Source: Lantana camara
Taxonomy: Eukaryota; Streptophyta; Magnoliopsida; Lamiales; Verbenaceae
Length of the DNA stretch: 64,000 nt
Assembly: GCA_037501455.1 (NCBI GenBank)
Contig: CM074863.1
Location: forward strand, 14,752,001 to 14,816,000
Direction of reading: 5' to 3'
Below, piece by piece: positions 17,004 through 28,337 of the stretch. A model generated the notes under the pieces. It worked only from the letters and a program-made list of their open reading frames with translations, ran no database searches and was not told where the DNA came from. Numbering within the stretch: position 1 is the first letter of the stretch; each line of letters starts with the position of its first letter. The translations under genes and the position numbers were made by a program.

Positions 17004-17574
17004 CTAGGAAGGCGAAATTGATCTTCTTGGAGACCTCTTCGTTATGGTAGCTTTCGGCCCAAACCTGTTGAGATTCCCACCATAGCTCTTGCAAGGTCTC
17101 ATTCTTCTACTGTAACTACTCTCACTCTCCTTCGCGAGATCTTCAACTCTCGTCACACTGGCCAAAGATGCAAAAGTTCTCGATTTCCCCGCATAGAACT
17201 TCGACAGACCCTTCCTACACCACAAATCATAACCTCAAATCAACACACACCAATATACATACATACGAGCACGAGCATGAGCATATTCCGTAATTTTCAT
17301 ACACAAGAACAAGAAACACTTACTTGATGGGGAGTTGGGCCATGAGTTCATCTAATTCGTACAGGGGCCCCCGTGAAGTGGGGGAATTAGACGAAGTGGA
17401 AGGAGACGAAGCATCATCAGCTAACTCGTCCGATGACGATAAGGAAGAAGCCAAGGAGGAACGGGAACCATTAATGGAGGATGACTCCATGGATTCAAGA
17501 TCTTCGTCTTTGCTGATGGAAGCCCAGTGAACCTGCTTCGTTTCTTGAGTGATAATCAGCTTTTCCTCTCCCAT
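17004..17574 (-). CDS. OXS3-like: OXIDATIVE STRESS 3 (OXS3)-like protein
   Basis: Two exons on minus, 17574-17324 and 17214-17004, total 462 nt (153 residues plus stop). The donor gtaagt falls inside a Lys codon so that the junction reads PIK|KGLSKFYAGKS. The protein has a Ser-rich acidic central part (SSLASSLSSSDELADDA) and the family hallmark GPLYELDELMAQLPIK, followed by GLSKFYAGKSRTFASL, VEDLAK and a basic C-terminus. OXS3-type proteins are small nuclear proteins linked to tolerance of heavy metals and oxidative stress, probably through chromatin. That role is family knowledge. I chose the ATG at 17574 because a TATA box lies about 70 bp upstream. An open frame extends further upstream, through the likely 5' UTR and promoter, but it has no family similarity. 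Confidence 0.85.
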
Positions 17575-17641
17575 GATTTCGACAATTCCAATTCTGAGAA
17601 TGAAGGTACGAGATGGAATGAAATGGACAAGGAGCTGGGTA

Positions 17642-17649
17642 CTTATATA
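17642..17649 (-). promoter_or_regulatory. Probable TATA box of OXS3-like gene
   Basis: TATATAAG on the minus strand, 68 bp upstream of the chosen ATG, leaving room for a short 5' UTR. This is inference from motif and spacing only. Confidence 0.5.
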
Positions 17650-17749
17650 TTTGTTTGTTGTGCTGTAGAGGTTTGTGGGTATGTGGCTGTAAAGAGAATT
17701 GGTCTTTTTTGGTTTTGAAATAGTTTTGATTTGCAATAAGTGCAAAAGG

Positions 17750-19142
17750 GGAGAGGATAAGATCTATGGTTTGAAGACATCCAAATCTGAGTCACCAACC
17801 TCGCTATTTGGGGAGACTTGTTTAATGTCACAATCTTTGGCGGTTTTGTCCCAACAAAGCCATGACACATCCCACGGTTTATGGGTGTGACTCTGACCTA
17901 ACTCTACATTTTCTTTTACCTTTTGTTTTCCAGAGAGCATTAAACATCTAACATATACTTTTTTAGATTATAAAAATAAGGAATGGCAACAAGTCGGGCC
18001 ATAGACATGATATAAGTTTAACGGTTCAATTCTATATTGATATAATTTAAAATTTTATATTGAGTCATTGAATGTTATAACTTTCATCAGGATAGATGAT
18101 TGGACCCGAAATAGATGAAATATTAAAAAAGAAGGATTTTTTACAAATATGATTTAAAAATCAGAATTATCTATAATGCCATACAAATATGTAGCATTTC
18201 AAAACAAGTACAAATATCGATTCCGCACTTTATAGAAGAATCTGAAAGGAAAAGAGATTCAATTAAACAAAGGGGGAGAAATAAAAATAGGGAAAAGGGG
18301 GATAAGGGAGTCTGAGTCATATACAACACATCCTATACAGCATGATTAGTGATTACAATAGGGAGTGTGGCTAAATATTATTTAATATAATGTTGCAAAT
18401 TGCAATGTCAATATATTTTTAAGTTTTATTATGTGGTGTGTAGTGGTGACTGGTCCATCTCCATTAATAAATATAGGGCTAACTCAATCGCCCACAGTAT
18501 TAGTAGTATAGACAACATATTCAATTATCTTTGATAAAGATATTGAAATTGCTTTTAAAATTAATTCATTTTCTACTAAAATCAACTTTTGATGAAGAAG
18601 CAATCTTGCCGACTTCAAATGAAACAAAATCTGGTCGTTGGCAATGCAAGATCTTCGTTACCCCACAGACAAACAGTCTAACTGTAGATCCATGGCAAGT
18701 TGGACACATTAATATGTGAACTTGGTATTATCAAGTCCGATGAGATTAATAATTCAACTTAAACTTATATTTATTAGAATTTTATAAGCTCAGATAATTG
18801 TCTTGGCCCAAGAATATAATAGTTTTCTAGTCCACATTCCATGTGGATTGAAGGATCCACTAAAACATCTCACCGCTAAGCTCGTTACTCATCCATCTTG
18901 TCTCATCCCATGTTCCACACGTAAACACATAAGGTTAGGAGCAAAAGCACAGTACTAACATATTATCTTCATAAAGCATGGTTTATTTGCTGACATGATA
19001 ATTTCTGCAAAGCAAGTAACATGATTTAAACTTTCCCAAATTTTACAACAAATGTATGGGAAAAACTGTTGATTTTGTTTATGCTAAAGATGGGATACAT
19101 AGGACAGCTGATACAGTATGTAAAAGAACCTACATTAACATA
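17750..19142. other. Intergenic between OXS3-like and MKK6
   Basis: AT-rich DNA between the 5' side of the OXS3-like gene and the 3' end of the MAPKK gene. I see no gene, RNA or transposon with recognisable ends. The part near 19050-19142 is probably 3' UTR of the MAPKK gene. Confidence 0.5.
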
Positions 19143-21946
19143 TTATCTGGAAAAATTTACTGGTGGCTCCAGAGTACCAACCAAAATGCTGAGATCAATG
19201 TCTTTGTCTTCAAATTTCTTGATGAAAGGATGGCTCTGTCAATACAAACTACAGTTGTTAGTTGAAAATATTAATCTTAGTGGTTTTGTTTGTAATAAAA
19301 GTGACATTAAACTAACCAGGAGTTCCAAAGCAGAAGATCTGTCTCTAGGATCCTTCTGTATGCTGTACGGTGGAAAACCGTTGCAGTAAATAACATAATA
19401 TTTGATCAAAAGATATAACTGACAAGAAAATGAATGAGAAAAGTTCAACTGAAGAATGTAAATGTAATTAACAGAGAAAATAGAAACAAGGGATTGCGTA
19501 ATTTACTACATCTATGTGGAAGGATTTTTAGTATGGCCACTGTCAAGGTCACTGAAATTGCTATTTTGATGGATGAAAAGAATTTAAAACTGATAGCCAC
19601 AACAAAACGGATAGAATATGTCTCTCAATTGAACTGAAATTTCATATATCCAAATTTCAGAACTCTTCTGAAGCCACAAAGCATTTGTTTAGAAGAAGAC
19701 ATCCTATGTATTTCTTCTTTTTTTTTTTTTTTGGTACAAAAAATTTTAGGTTGAGGGGGCTATGTATTTCTTCATTTGTTTTCCTCTAATATGACCTGAA
19801 TTCTCAATGTTTATTGGGTGCACATCAATGTCAGAATAATTCTTGGTCTAGAGAAAAAAGGGAAGATAATCCTATGCCACACCAGAAAAAAATATAGAAC
19901 TAATAATGCTTTCTTTTGTGAAATGAGTACTGTTATATATTTACCAGGCAGAAACAAATGAACAGAATTCAGGAGAGAATTGATCTGCTGGAGCAGAAGG
20001 TGGTGGACTTCCGACAATTGCCTGCAAAAGCTCATAAAAGCTTGGGCCATTTTGTTGATCTTCAGATTTAGTGTAAGGAAAACGCCCAATAGCACACTCA
20101 AGAATCACCATACCCAAACTCCATATATCACTTTTATAGTCATAGGTGCTTCCACTGATTCTTTCAGGCTAAAGAAAAGAAAAGGTCTAGTTAGACCCCA
20201 GTATCGTTTCTTGCTTATGTTGCATGATTTTGCAAAGATAGAGAAACATGTTTGGGAGGAAAATAAAAGGAAAAACAAGCAGTAGTTATTTATACTCACT
20301 GCCATGTAATTGTAAGTTCCAACAAAAGTGTCCCTTTGGCCCATAGAGCTAGCAAGCATTGCACTAACACCAAAATCTGTAATTTTTACTTCTCCTTTCT
20401 GATTCACTAGCAAATTCGAAGGCTTTATGTCTCTGTGTATGACATGTCTTTCGTGGTGCAAGTAAACAAGGCCTTGTAAAACCTGAAAGTTAAAATATAG
20501 TTTATTGAAAGTTAAAGGAACTGAAAGTGGTGGTACGGTCTAAGAATGATGTGAGATTAAGCAGTGAGAAACCAGCGAACCTGTTTACAGACGACAGCAA
20601 GATAAGGTTCAAGGATTGTCTTAAGTTGTCTGATCACATCAACTAGTGATCCACGATCCATGTATTCAAACACAAGAGATATGGCTCCATTGTGATAGAA
20701 TGAGTGGTAGCAAACAACTACATTAGGACATTGTGATGCTTGATTTATTTTAAGCTCCTGGACAATTTGTTTGCGTATCTCCTCCTGTATATTCATCTGG
20801 ATAACCTGTAACAACTCCTTAAGTCACTTCATTGTAAAAATAAAATATTCAACGAAACTACCACAACTGGTGTCAAGATAAATGTCAAAAATAAGCTTGA
20901 ATATGGCCCTGATAAATTAATTCCTAGATTATAAAAGATTAACAATGGCTCTTTTATGATATAGTTCTATATCAACTTCCAAGCTAAATAAACAAATGTA
21001 GGCTGAAAAAAAAGGCAATAGATGCAAACTGACCTTCAAGGCAAACAATTTGCCAACCCATTTATGGCGAACAAGTTGAACAACGCCACCACTTCCCTTG
21101 CCAATGACTTTGATGGTTTCAAGATCTTCCAGAGAGAATTGAAGATCAACCTCCTTAGTTTCTGATGGCTGTATAATTTAACCCCAAAAAGTAAGAAATA
21201 TACCACTAAACGATGAGTACATGGCAAAGATTGTGATGTCCTTTATTTCATCATACTCCCATACAAGCTCTGGGTCTACCAAATCCAAATTCAGATCAAT
21301 TCTGAAGTAGGGGTGGTGTGGAAAATATATAGGTAAGAAAGATCTTTATTCAACCTAAAGTACGTGAACAATCATATTCATTCAATTTTCTTCCCTAATG
21401 GAACCGCTAAGGAGAAGTTCTCACATTAAGGGTGAACATTCCTACTGTTCTTGAAAACCCAACACCAAACCTTGATTTTTAATTTGTTATTAGCATCAAT
21501 AGTAGGCATTAAACATCTCTTTCATTTTAAATGCGGATCTTGAATCGTTTAAACAGCTTAAGCATTACACCATTCAAGAAAATACTGGACTGAGCATCCC
21601 ACCACTTCAAATTTATCAATTTATCGCAGCAAATTGCACCTCACCACTTCACTTTTCATTTCCAAACAAAGAAACGCACGCACGAAAAAACTTACGAGGG
21701 TTTCATTCTCGTCCGAAATCAATCTGAGCCCTTTTTGATTCAACAGTAAATCCCCATCGTGAAATGTCCCACTCGCCGTCCTGTATCACAAAAATCAATA
21801 CATTTCGATTCACGCCGACAACAATAAATCAAGAAAAAAAGGGAAAACATTAATTGTGGAAAAGTCTCATACAGGAAGCTGGATATGGGGGACTTTTGAG
21901 CAGGAACAGAAAGCTTGAGCTCTTTGAGAGGTTTCTTGATCTTCAT
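19143..21946 (-). CDS. MKK6: MAP kinase kinase, MKK6 type
   Basis: Dual-specificity kinase that phosphorylates a MAPK. In Arabidopsis and tobacco the orthologues act in the NACK-MAPKKK-MKK6-MPK4 cascade that drives phragmoplast expansion in cytokinesis. Exons on minus: 21946-21873, 21780-21696, 21168-21034, 20805-20581, 20482-20300, 20168-19945, 19362-19317 and 19235-19143. They total 1065 nt (354 residues), all GT-AG. Visible parts are the N-terminal LKELKLSVP docking-like basic segment, glycine loop [11 protein letters not shown], catalytic Lys in [25 protein letters not shown], an activation loop with SSMGQRDTF (plant S/T-x5-S/T spacing), YNYM-APE-type junction, DIWSLGM, and C-terminus [11 protein letters not shown]. 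Length and order match MKK6. An in-frame ATG at 22024 would add 26 residues; I prefer 21946 because it aligns with the family start. Confidence 0.95.
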
Positions 21947-22024
21947 TATCGCAGCTCCTTCTTCGGGTGGAGTACTGGATCTTAGGATTGTAGCGTCGGT
22001 GTAGAGCTGAGCTGAAGAGCTCAA

Positions 22025-22827
22025 AATACTGAGACAGAATTCAAATGGGAATGACCGCCAAAGCTAATATTCAATCCATCACCTTATTTTAAGCTTTTAT
22101 TAAAAATAAATGAAATTGGCTATTTTGAATTCATATTCATAAATGAATTTGTTATTCCATAAATAGATTAGATATTTGAATTAATCACTGGGTTTTAGTT
22201 AGAATCATTAAATTATTGATATTTGCATTATTTTACCCTTGTTTTGGGGTTCGATTTTATGTTAATTTAACTAAAAAAATCATGTTCGATTTTCTATATA
22301 TGTAATTATCATTAATCGAAAGAATTAAGCAAATAATATCAAATGATGTAACTTAACAGTTTGATATTATATTGACTTAATTATAGATTTCATATTCGAG
22401 TTTATGATACGCAATTATCACTAATATGAAAGTTTTTTTAAACTATAGTAATTCGAAACTTAATAAATATAAATGAACTATAGGGAAAAAAAATACATTC
22501 AAGTGGAACTAAACCGATGCAATGCTATAATACTATTAATTTTAGTGCTAACAACGATTTGAATTCGAATTTATAAAAAAATTTAAAATTTAACCTGATA
22601 ATTGGATTTGAACCCATGTCTTAACTCTTATGGACCTAATATAAGATTCAAATTAAAATAGACCGGATCAAATACTATAAAAGAACCAACAAAATTATCT
22701 GTAAAATGAATTTTTTTAGAAGTAAATTCAAAAGAATGAAAGAAATACTAATTAATCAATAATATATCATGTCTACTCATACTCATTTAAAATTACTAAT
22801 AAATGAGACATATTCTTTAAAAATTAG

Positions 22828-22865
<38 letters not shown>

Positions 22866-23139
22866 ATTTAATTATAATCGTATCTATTAGCAATTTTTTA
22901 ATAAAATAATTAATTTAATACAATTATTAGAAAAGTTGGGTTTAGATCTTTAACAAATAAGTTTTCTCAAATTTATATGTCAAATTATCAATCCATTTCT
23001 TCGAATTACAACTATTTATATAATCAATGGGTCGGTTAGTTTGGATCCAGATCCAGAACCGACCTAATTGTCTCTATTAGTATAGTATTCTTTTAAACTA
23101 TCTTTTTTCTTTTTCGAATTAATTTTTACCTTTCTCTAT
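22025..23139. other. Intergenic, head-to-head promoter region
   Basis: Bidirectional upstream region between MKK6 (-) and BUD13 (+). It is very AT-rich and contains a (TA)n microsatellite. No coding potential is visible. Confidence 0.6.
22831..22861. repeat. (TA)n microsatellite
   Basis: An uninterrupted TA dinucleotide run of about 31 bp, likely length-polymorphic. Confidence 0.95.
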
Positions 23140-24295
23140 TTACATCTCTCTTCTCCGTCGCCAGACCAGACACTGTGCCGCCGGTCCACCACCCACCGCC
23201 AACCGCGCGCCACCGTATCCGCCGCTCCACTAACAGCCGAAAACCGTGCTGCCGCCGTCCCGTTGTACTCTTCCGCTACTTTTTTTACAGATTGTTCCAG
23301 GTATGCCCTAGTCAGCTTATTTTCCTTTACTTTCTTGCTTCCTTGGTCCAATTTTTGTGCTTTTATGGTGATTTTAGCTTCTGGGTTCGTTAGGGCTTGT
23401 TTAATTTTATAATTATTTGTTATTTCTGGGCTTTTGTGGCATTTTATCGTGAACATGCCAGACAGAGGAAACAATACATCAACAAATGAGTGAAAATATT
23501 CATCAGCAGCATACAATATGAGTTATAGAATTTAGTTGAGTATTTTAGAATCCAGAATGCAAAACAATGAAGAAAGGGACATAGCTACTAGCAAACATCA
23601 TGAAGAGGTAAAATCAAATTGCTGCTGAATGCTTTGGAATACAGTTTGACCGCCAACAAAAATTTAATGGGGGAATAAAGTCCTGAACTATTAACCCCGA
23701 AACTAAACCCGCATACGATTAAGATTAGAGCTAAAGAAGCACATATTTGAGAAGTTCTCCAGGTCAGGGACGTCCCGAAGAAACTTGACTTTTGAAAATT
23801 AGCAGACGTACCTTATAGCCTATGCAAGCTTAACTGCAGAAAGCTATCCTCTCAATAATCTTTTCTACTATCCAAATTGTAGTTCTTCTTGTTCTCAAAA
23901 ATTTCCCTAATGATGTTAGATTTTCCGGTTATGAAACCTGAATTTGAGATGCACTCATACACACATCCACACATTGACATTTACATATCTAATAACACCA
24001 CATAATAGAAAGAGATGTGAAGGATAGAATGCTTATGCAATACAAAGAGAACCAAAAGGAGAGAAAGAGGAGAATTTATTTTTTAAATTCCTCTTATCAA
24101 TATTCATTTCGTTTATTTGCAGAGTGCTCTGGTGAACTGTTGGCATTGAGATTTTGCTATTGGTTATTTTGCTGGATTAGTTATTTGTTACGGGTTAACT
24201 AATAAGTACGGTGGACCATTTCATCTCTCTTCAGACCTCAAGTATCTCTTTAACACTTTCAAGCTAATCCGGGAACAATTTTGTTAGGAATCACA
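23140..24295 (+). other. BUD13 5' UTR with intron (inferred)
   Basis: A GC-richer, pyrimidine-rich leader (about 23145-23301) ends at TTGTTCCAG followed by gtatgcc. A second leader exon would start after the tttgcag at 24114-24120 and run to the ATG at 24296. I infer a 5' UTR intron of about 0.8 kb. Transcript reads across that junction would settle it. Confidence 0.45.
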
Positions 24296-27200
24296 ATGGT
24301 GGGGACATCATCAGCCCCAACTTCACTGAAAGAGTATCTTAAGAAATACGCAAGTAATGATGATGAGGAGAAGAAAAAGAAAAAGAAAAAGAAGAAGGCT
24401 AAAACTGATGCTGCTGGAGTTCGTGTTGTGGATGAAGATCCCATTTGGCAAAAGCCCGTCGAACCTAATGAAGAAGAAGAAGAATCTGCAGGTACTTAAC
24501 TTTATGTGTTTCTGGTATGGAACACCATATTTTTCAATTGGCTGATTGTATAAATATCTTACAGATGAAGCGAAGCCTCAGGTTGATGAAGATATTGAAG
24601 TCAAGCGTATGAGAAGACTGGAGCAGATCCGCGCTAGACGCCCTTTTGGTGCCATTTCTGAGGATGGAAGTGGCTGGATATCTGTTCCTAAGAATCCTAA
24701 TAATCTGAAGTCCGAAGACGCAAATTCTGATATTTCTCCACCTCGCAAAAGGAGGGTTCGAAATGATACTCCATCCCCAAAAGCTGAACCACAATCTGAC
24801 ATTCCAGAAAGAACTGAGGTATCTCCAAAATCTAAAACGAAAACATCACGTTATGATTCACCTTCACCCGAACCACTTGGGGATCCTTTGGAGTCTGATA
24901 GAGTTAAAGACTTGTCCCCACCTCGACGGCAGCGGAAAGAGACGCATGCATCATCCCCTGAACTGGGAAGAATATCTTCACATTCTAATGCTGATATTTC
25001 TCCTCCTCGACGTGGTCGCCATGGCTCTAGATATCAAGATGAGCCACGTTCCTCTACTGCTGCAGATCTTTCGCCTCCAAGGAAGGCGAAGAATGTTAGA
25101 TCCAGTTCGACTGTTTCTGCACAGAAGTTGGATGATGATGATACAGCTGACCTTGCCCCTTCAGTTTCTGACCTTTCTCCTCCAAGGAGGCGGCGGAAAG
25201 AATCACCAATTTTGGTAGATCGACCAAAAACTGGTTTAGTTTCTGGTGTAGATATCAAAGATGAAATTTATAAAAAGAAAAAGGAAGATTGGTTGAGGTA
25301 ACTATCTGGTCTTTGAAGCGTCCGCTTTCCTTTTTTTTTTTTTTTCATGCATGCATAATGTTGATGGTACGTCTTAGCAATGGATGCGGAACTAAAAATC
25401 TGGTGATCAATAATTATTTCATCATTCTGAATCAACAGACTTGATAAATTTCTGGAGATTTTCTAACTCAAACAAGATTTATAAGGATCCTGAACTTTTA
25501 GTGTTCCTTTTCTTAGGCTGTTGTCCTTGCTTAAACATTTTGCCCTTGTTTGAGAAACTGGCTGCTTATTTACGTGGTTGACTGTGCTAGATAATACTGT
25601 ATTTTTATTGAACTCTATCGTCAATGCATTCACATTTATATTGTTTGTTCTCATATGTTCATTTTTTAGATGCTCAAATCAATGTTCAATGATAAAAATA
25701 GGTTTAAGGAAATGGATCCTACAATAAGCGGCCGAGGTGCTGATGCAGTTTACCGTGACAAAATAACAGGTAGTTTGGATGTCTTTTCTTCTGTCCTCTA
25801 GTATTCAATTAACCAAGAAAAAGATGCATTGAATGCCCTTTTCTTTCCTGTTACAGGGTGTGACAATTACTTGGATAGTTGCTATCTAGTAGTATTAGGA
25901 AGTTGATATTGGATAAGATTGATCTATATTTATGTGATATGGATTAGGATTCTTAGTCTAATAGGTCTCTCTATGCTCTATTATATATAGATGTTAGTTG
26001 GTCTCTATGTAACATATCCTACTACAACATTAATAATAATATTCAGCTTTCTACTCCTCTTAACAACAGGGAAACGCATGACAAAGGAGGAGTTTCTCGA
26101 GTCCCAGAAGAAAAAACTGAAGAAAGACGAGAAGCCCAAGGTACCATCTTTTTGCGTCTCTTGTGCACTTAAGATACGCAACTAAACTGCAGTAGCTTGG
26201 CTACAGCTAATCTTCAGCTCTTTCTGATCTTCATTAAGCTCTGGGAAAGGGAATTATTTGTTCCAAGCATCTGTTGATTCTAATTACTGGGCATTGTTGC
26301 TTTTCCTACTTATCTATTCAATCCTTTGAAGTGCTGTGACGTGATTTCATTCAACTTCAGGAGACTTTTCTGTTCACTTGCCACGTCCAGTGTATTGGTA
26401 ACTATAATATTTTATTGAAGCAAAAACAAATTTTTATGCCTCAGGAAATCAAGCTGGAATGGGGCAAAGGGTTGGCTCAGAAGCGTGAAGCTGAAGCTAG
26501 ATTGCAAGAAATAGAAGCTGAGAAGGAGAAACCATTTGCGCGAACCAGGTAATTGTAGAGACAAATTATCTGTTGCCCCAATAATTTTAGCAATGATACT
26601 AATGGAATATAACCGAATTTGGAAACAAACAAACTAGTTCAAAACTTCAAATCTCCTGCCATTCTAGAGATATAATCTCTCTCAAAAATACTGCCCAAAC
26701 GGGGATTTGATGAACCACATGCAGCTACTTGGCCTGGACTGATCTAAACTTTCTTATTTTCTTCTTCCCCTCTTCGTCTTCATTATATAATCTTTCACTT
26801 TCTATCCCATCTGATAATCGATGTGTGCATTTTACTTTTTCCCCTACGATAAGATTTTTATATATGATCTTCCATACGTGAAACACGTTCTTATGCTGCA
26901 ATTTCTACTATAGGGATGACCCTGACCTTGATGCAGCTCTGAAGGAAAGAGTACGGTGGGGTGATCCTATGGCACATTTGGTCAAGGCAAGTTGCTAAAC
27001 ATCTCTTGTTATTTCTAAAGATGATAATCCGGACAATTTGGCTTTTATTCTTTGACTTTCTACAATACGTTTTTCAAAATCATTTTTTCTCCCTTGCACT
27101 AGACAATTTCCCTTCCTCCAGGAAGTGTTCTTGAACTCTTTTACCAAAATTTCAGAAAAAAAACTTGGGTCCAGTGCTTCCAGACCTAGGTGATAATGAG

Positions 27201-27520
27201 AGGATGAAAGAATCGGGCTTCATAGTTCCTCAGGAGATCCCAAAACACAGCTGGATAATAAGAGGACTGGAAGCTGCACCAAACCGCTATGGAATCAAAC
27301 CAGGGAGACACTGGGATGGTGTGGACCGTAGTAATGGTAAGCCGTGTGTATATATATATGTATGTGTGTGCGCATATATATGTTTTGCACTTTTACCAGG
27401 AAATAATTCTCTTTTGTTCGTAATAATGTTGTAGGATATGAGAAGGAGATGTTTAAGAGGATGAATGACAAAAGAGCTACAGAGCGAGAAGCTTATCTGT
27501 GGTCTGTTTCTGAGATGTGA
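24296..27520 (+). CDS. BUD13: BUD13 homologue (RES complex splicing factor)
   Basis: Nuclear pre-mRNA splicing and retention factor, partner of Snu17 and Pml1 homologues in the RES complex of the activated spliceosome. Exons: 24296-24491, 24565-25297, 25702-25769, 26070-26140, 26445-26548, 26914-26986, 27156-27336 and 27435-27520. They total 1512 nt (503 residues). Parts in order: N-terminal LKEYLKKY, a nine-Lys run, and [11 protein letters not shown] middle region follows with five D-[IL]-S-P-P-R repeats. The Bud13 domain comes last, with [75 protein letters not shown] and AYLWSVSEM. The intron after 26986 needs a GC donor (AAG|GCAAGT) to keep the frame; the other donor nearby breaks it. Other introns are GT-AG. 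Confidence 0.95.
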
Positions 27521-28337
27521 CTTCATCAACAATTTTGGATTCTCTTAGAGAAATGGATGCTTGATAACTATGTAGAAACCTATAGCCTTCTTGTTGACGA
27601 CCTGTCGCTAAGGATTGTCGAACGGGTTTAAGGATGGTTGTACGAATTCTCACTACACTTGATTGCCTGATTCCATTGTGCAATGGTTGTGTTTCCAGAT
27701 TGAGATGGCCATGTTCTTGGACAATTGTATACTATTGACTATTGAGAAGTTGGAACAGTTACCGTGTGCATGTCTTTTCACATTGCTTTTCACACAAATT
27801 TTCGTTTTTTGGTTACAAAAGATTAACATTAGCAACTAATAAGTCATGCGAAGATTCACTTTCAACATTTGGCGTATTGAAAATAATCATTTTTTTATTC
27901 ATATGCGTTATTACTTTGCGTATTTGTAAGTTATATAGGAAATTAATAACTTGATAAAAAAAAATTAAAGAAAAGAAAGAAAAGGTTTTGTGGGAAACGT
28001 GTTTAAGTGATGGTACTAAGTCCTAACACGCTTTTAAGACTGGGTAATTGAGATGGAGCCTGAACCTAATCAGCACCAAATTACAAATTCCAACCAATCA
28101 GGACGCTGCGAACAGCGTAGCAACGAGTTTGATAGCGAAGGCTCTAGATTCTTCAACTGGGATTCCTTTGCAATTCTCCTCTTCTCGCACCGACTCGCAA
28201 AGGATGAAGAACCAGGCTGTATTTGTTTGCACCTCTGTCTTCTCCCTTGAGGCTTGAGCAATTCGTAAATTTTCAGCTGCAGGTCGCTTTTGTTCTCGAT
28301 TGCAAGGAAATTCAACTCAAGTTTTTCCAGATTCGCC
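27521..28337. other. Intergenic BUD13-Derlin
   Basis: BUD13 3' UTR, spacer, and the promoter/5' UTR of the Derlin gene. Two overlapping open frames at 28048-28257 have no recognisable similarity and probably lie in the 5' UTR. Confidence 0.55.

Noticed and set aside
17324..17530. Acidic open frame on plus
   Set aside because: Antisense of the Ser-rich exon of the OXS3-like gene.
24578..24802. Minus-strand frames over BUD13 exon 2
   Set aside because: Shadow of the repetitive SPPR coding region.
28048..28257. Separate small gene upstream of Derlin
   Set aside because: Two overlapping frames with no similarity, immediately 5' of the Derlin ATG; more likely 5' UTR.
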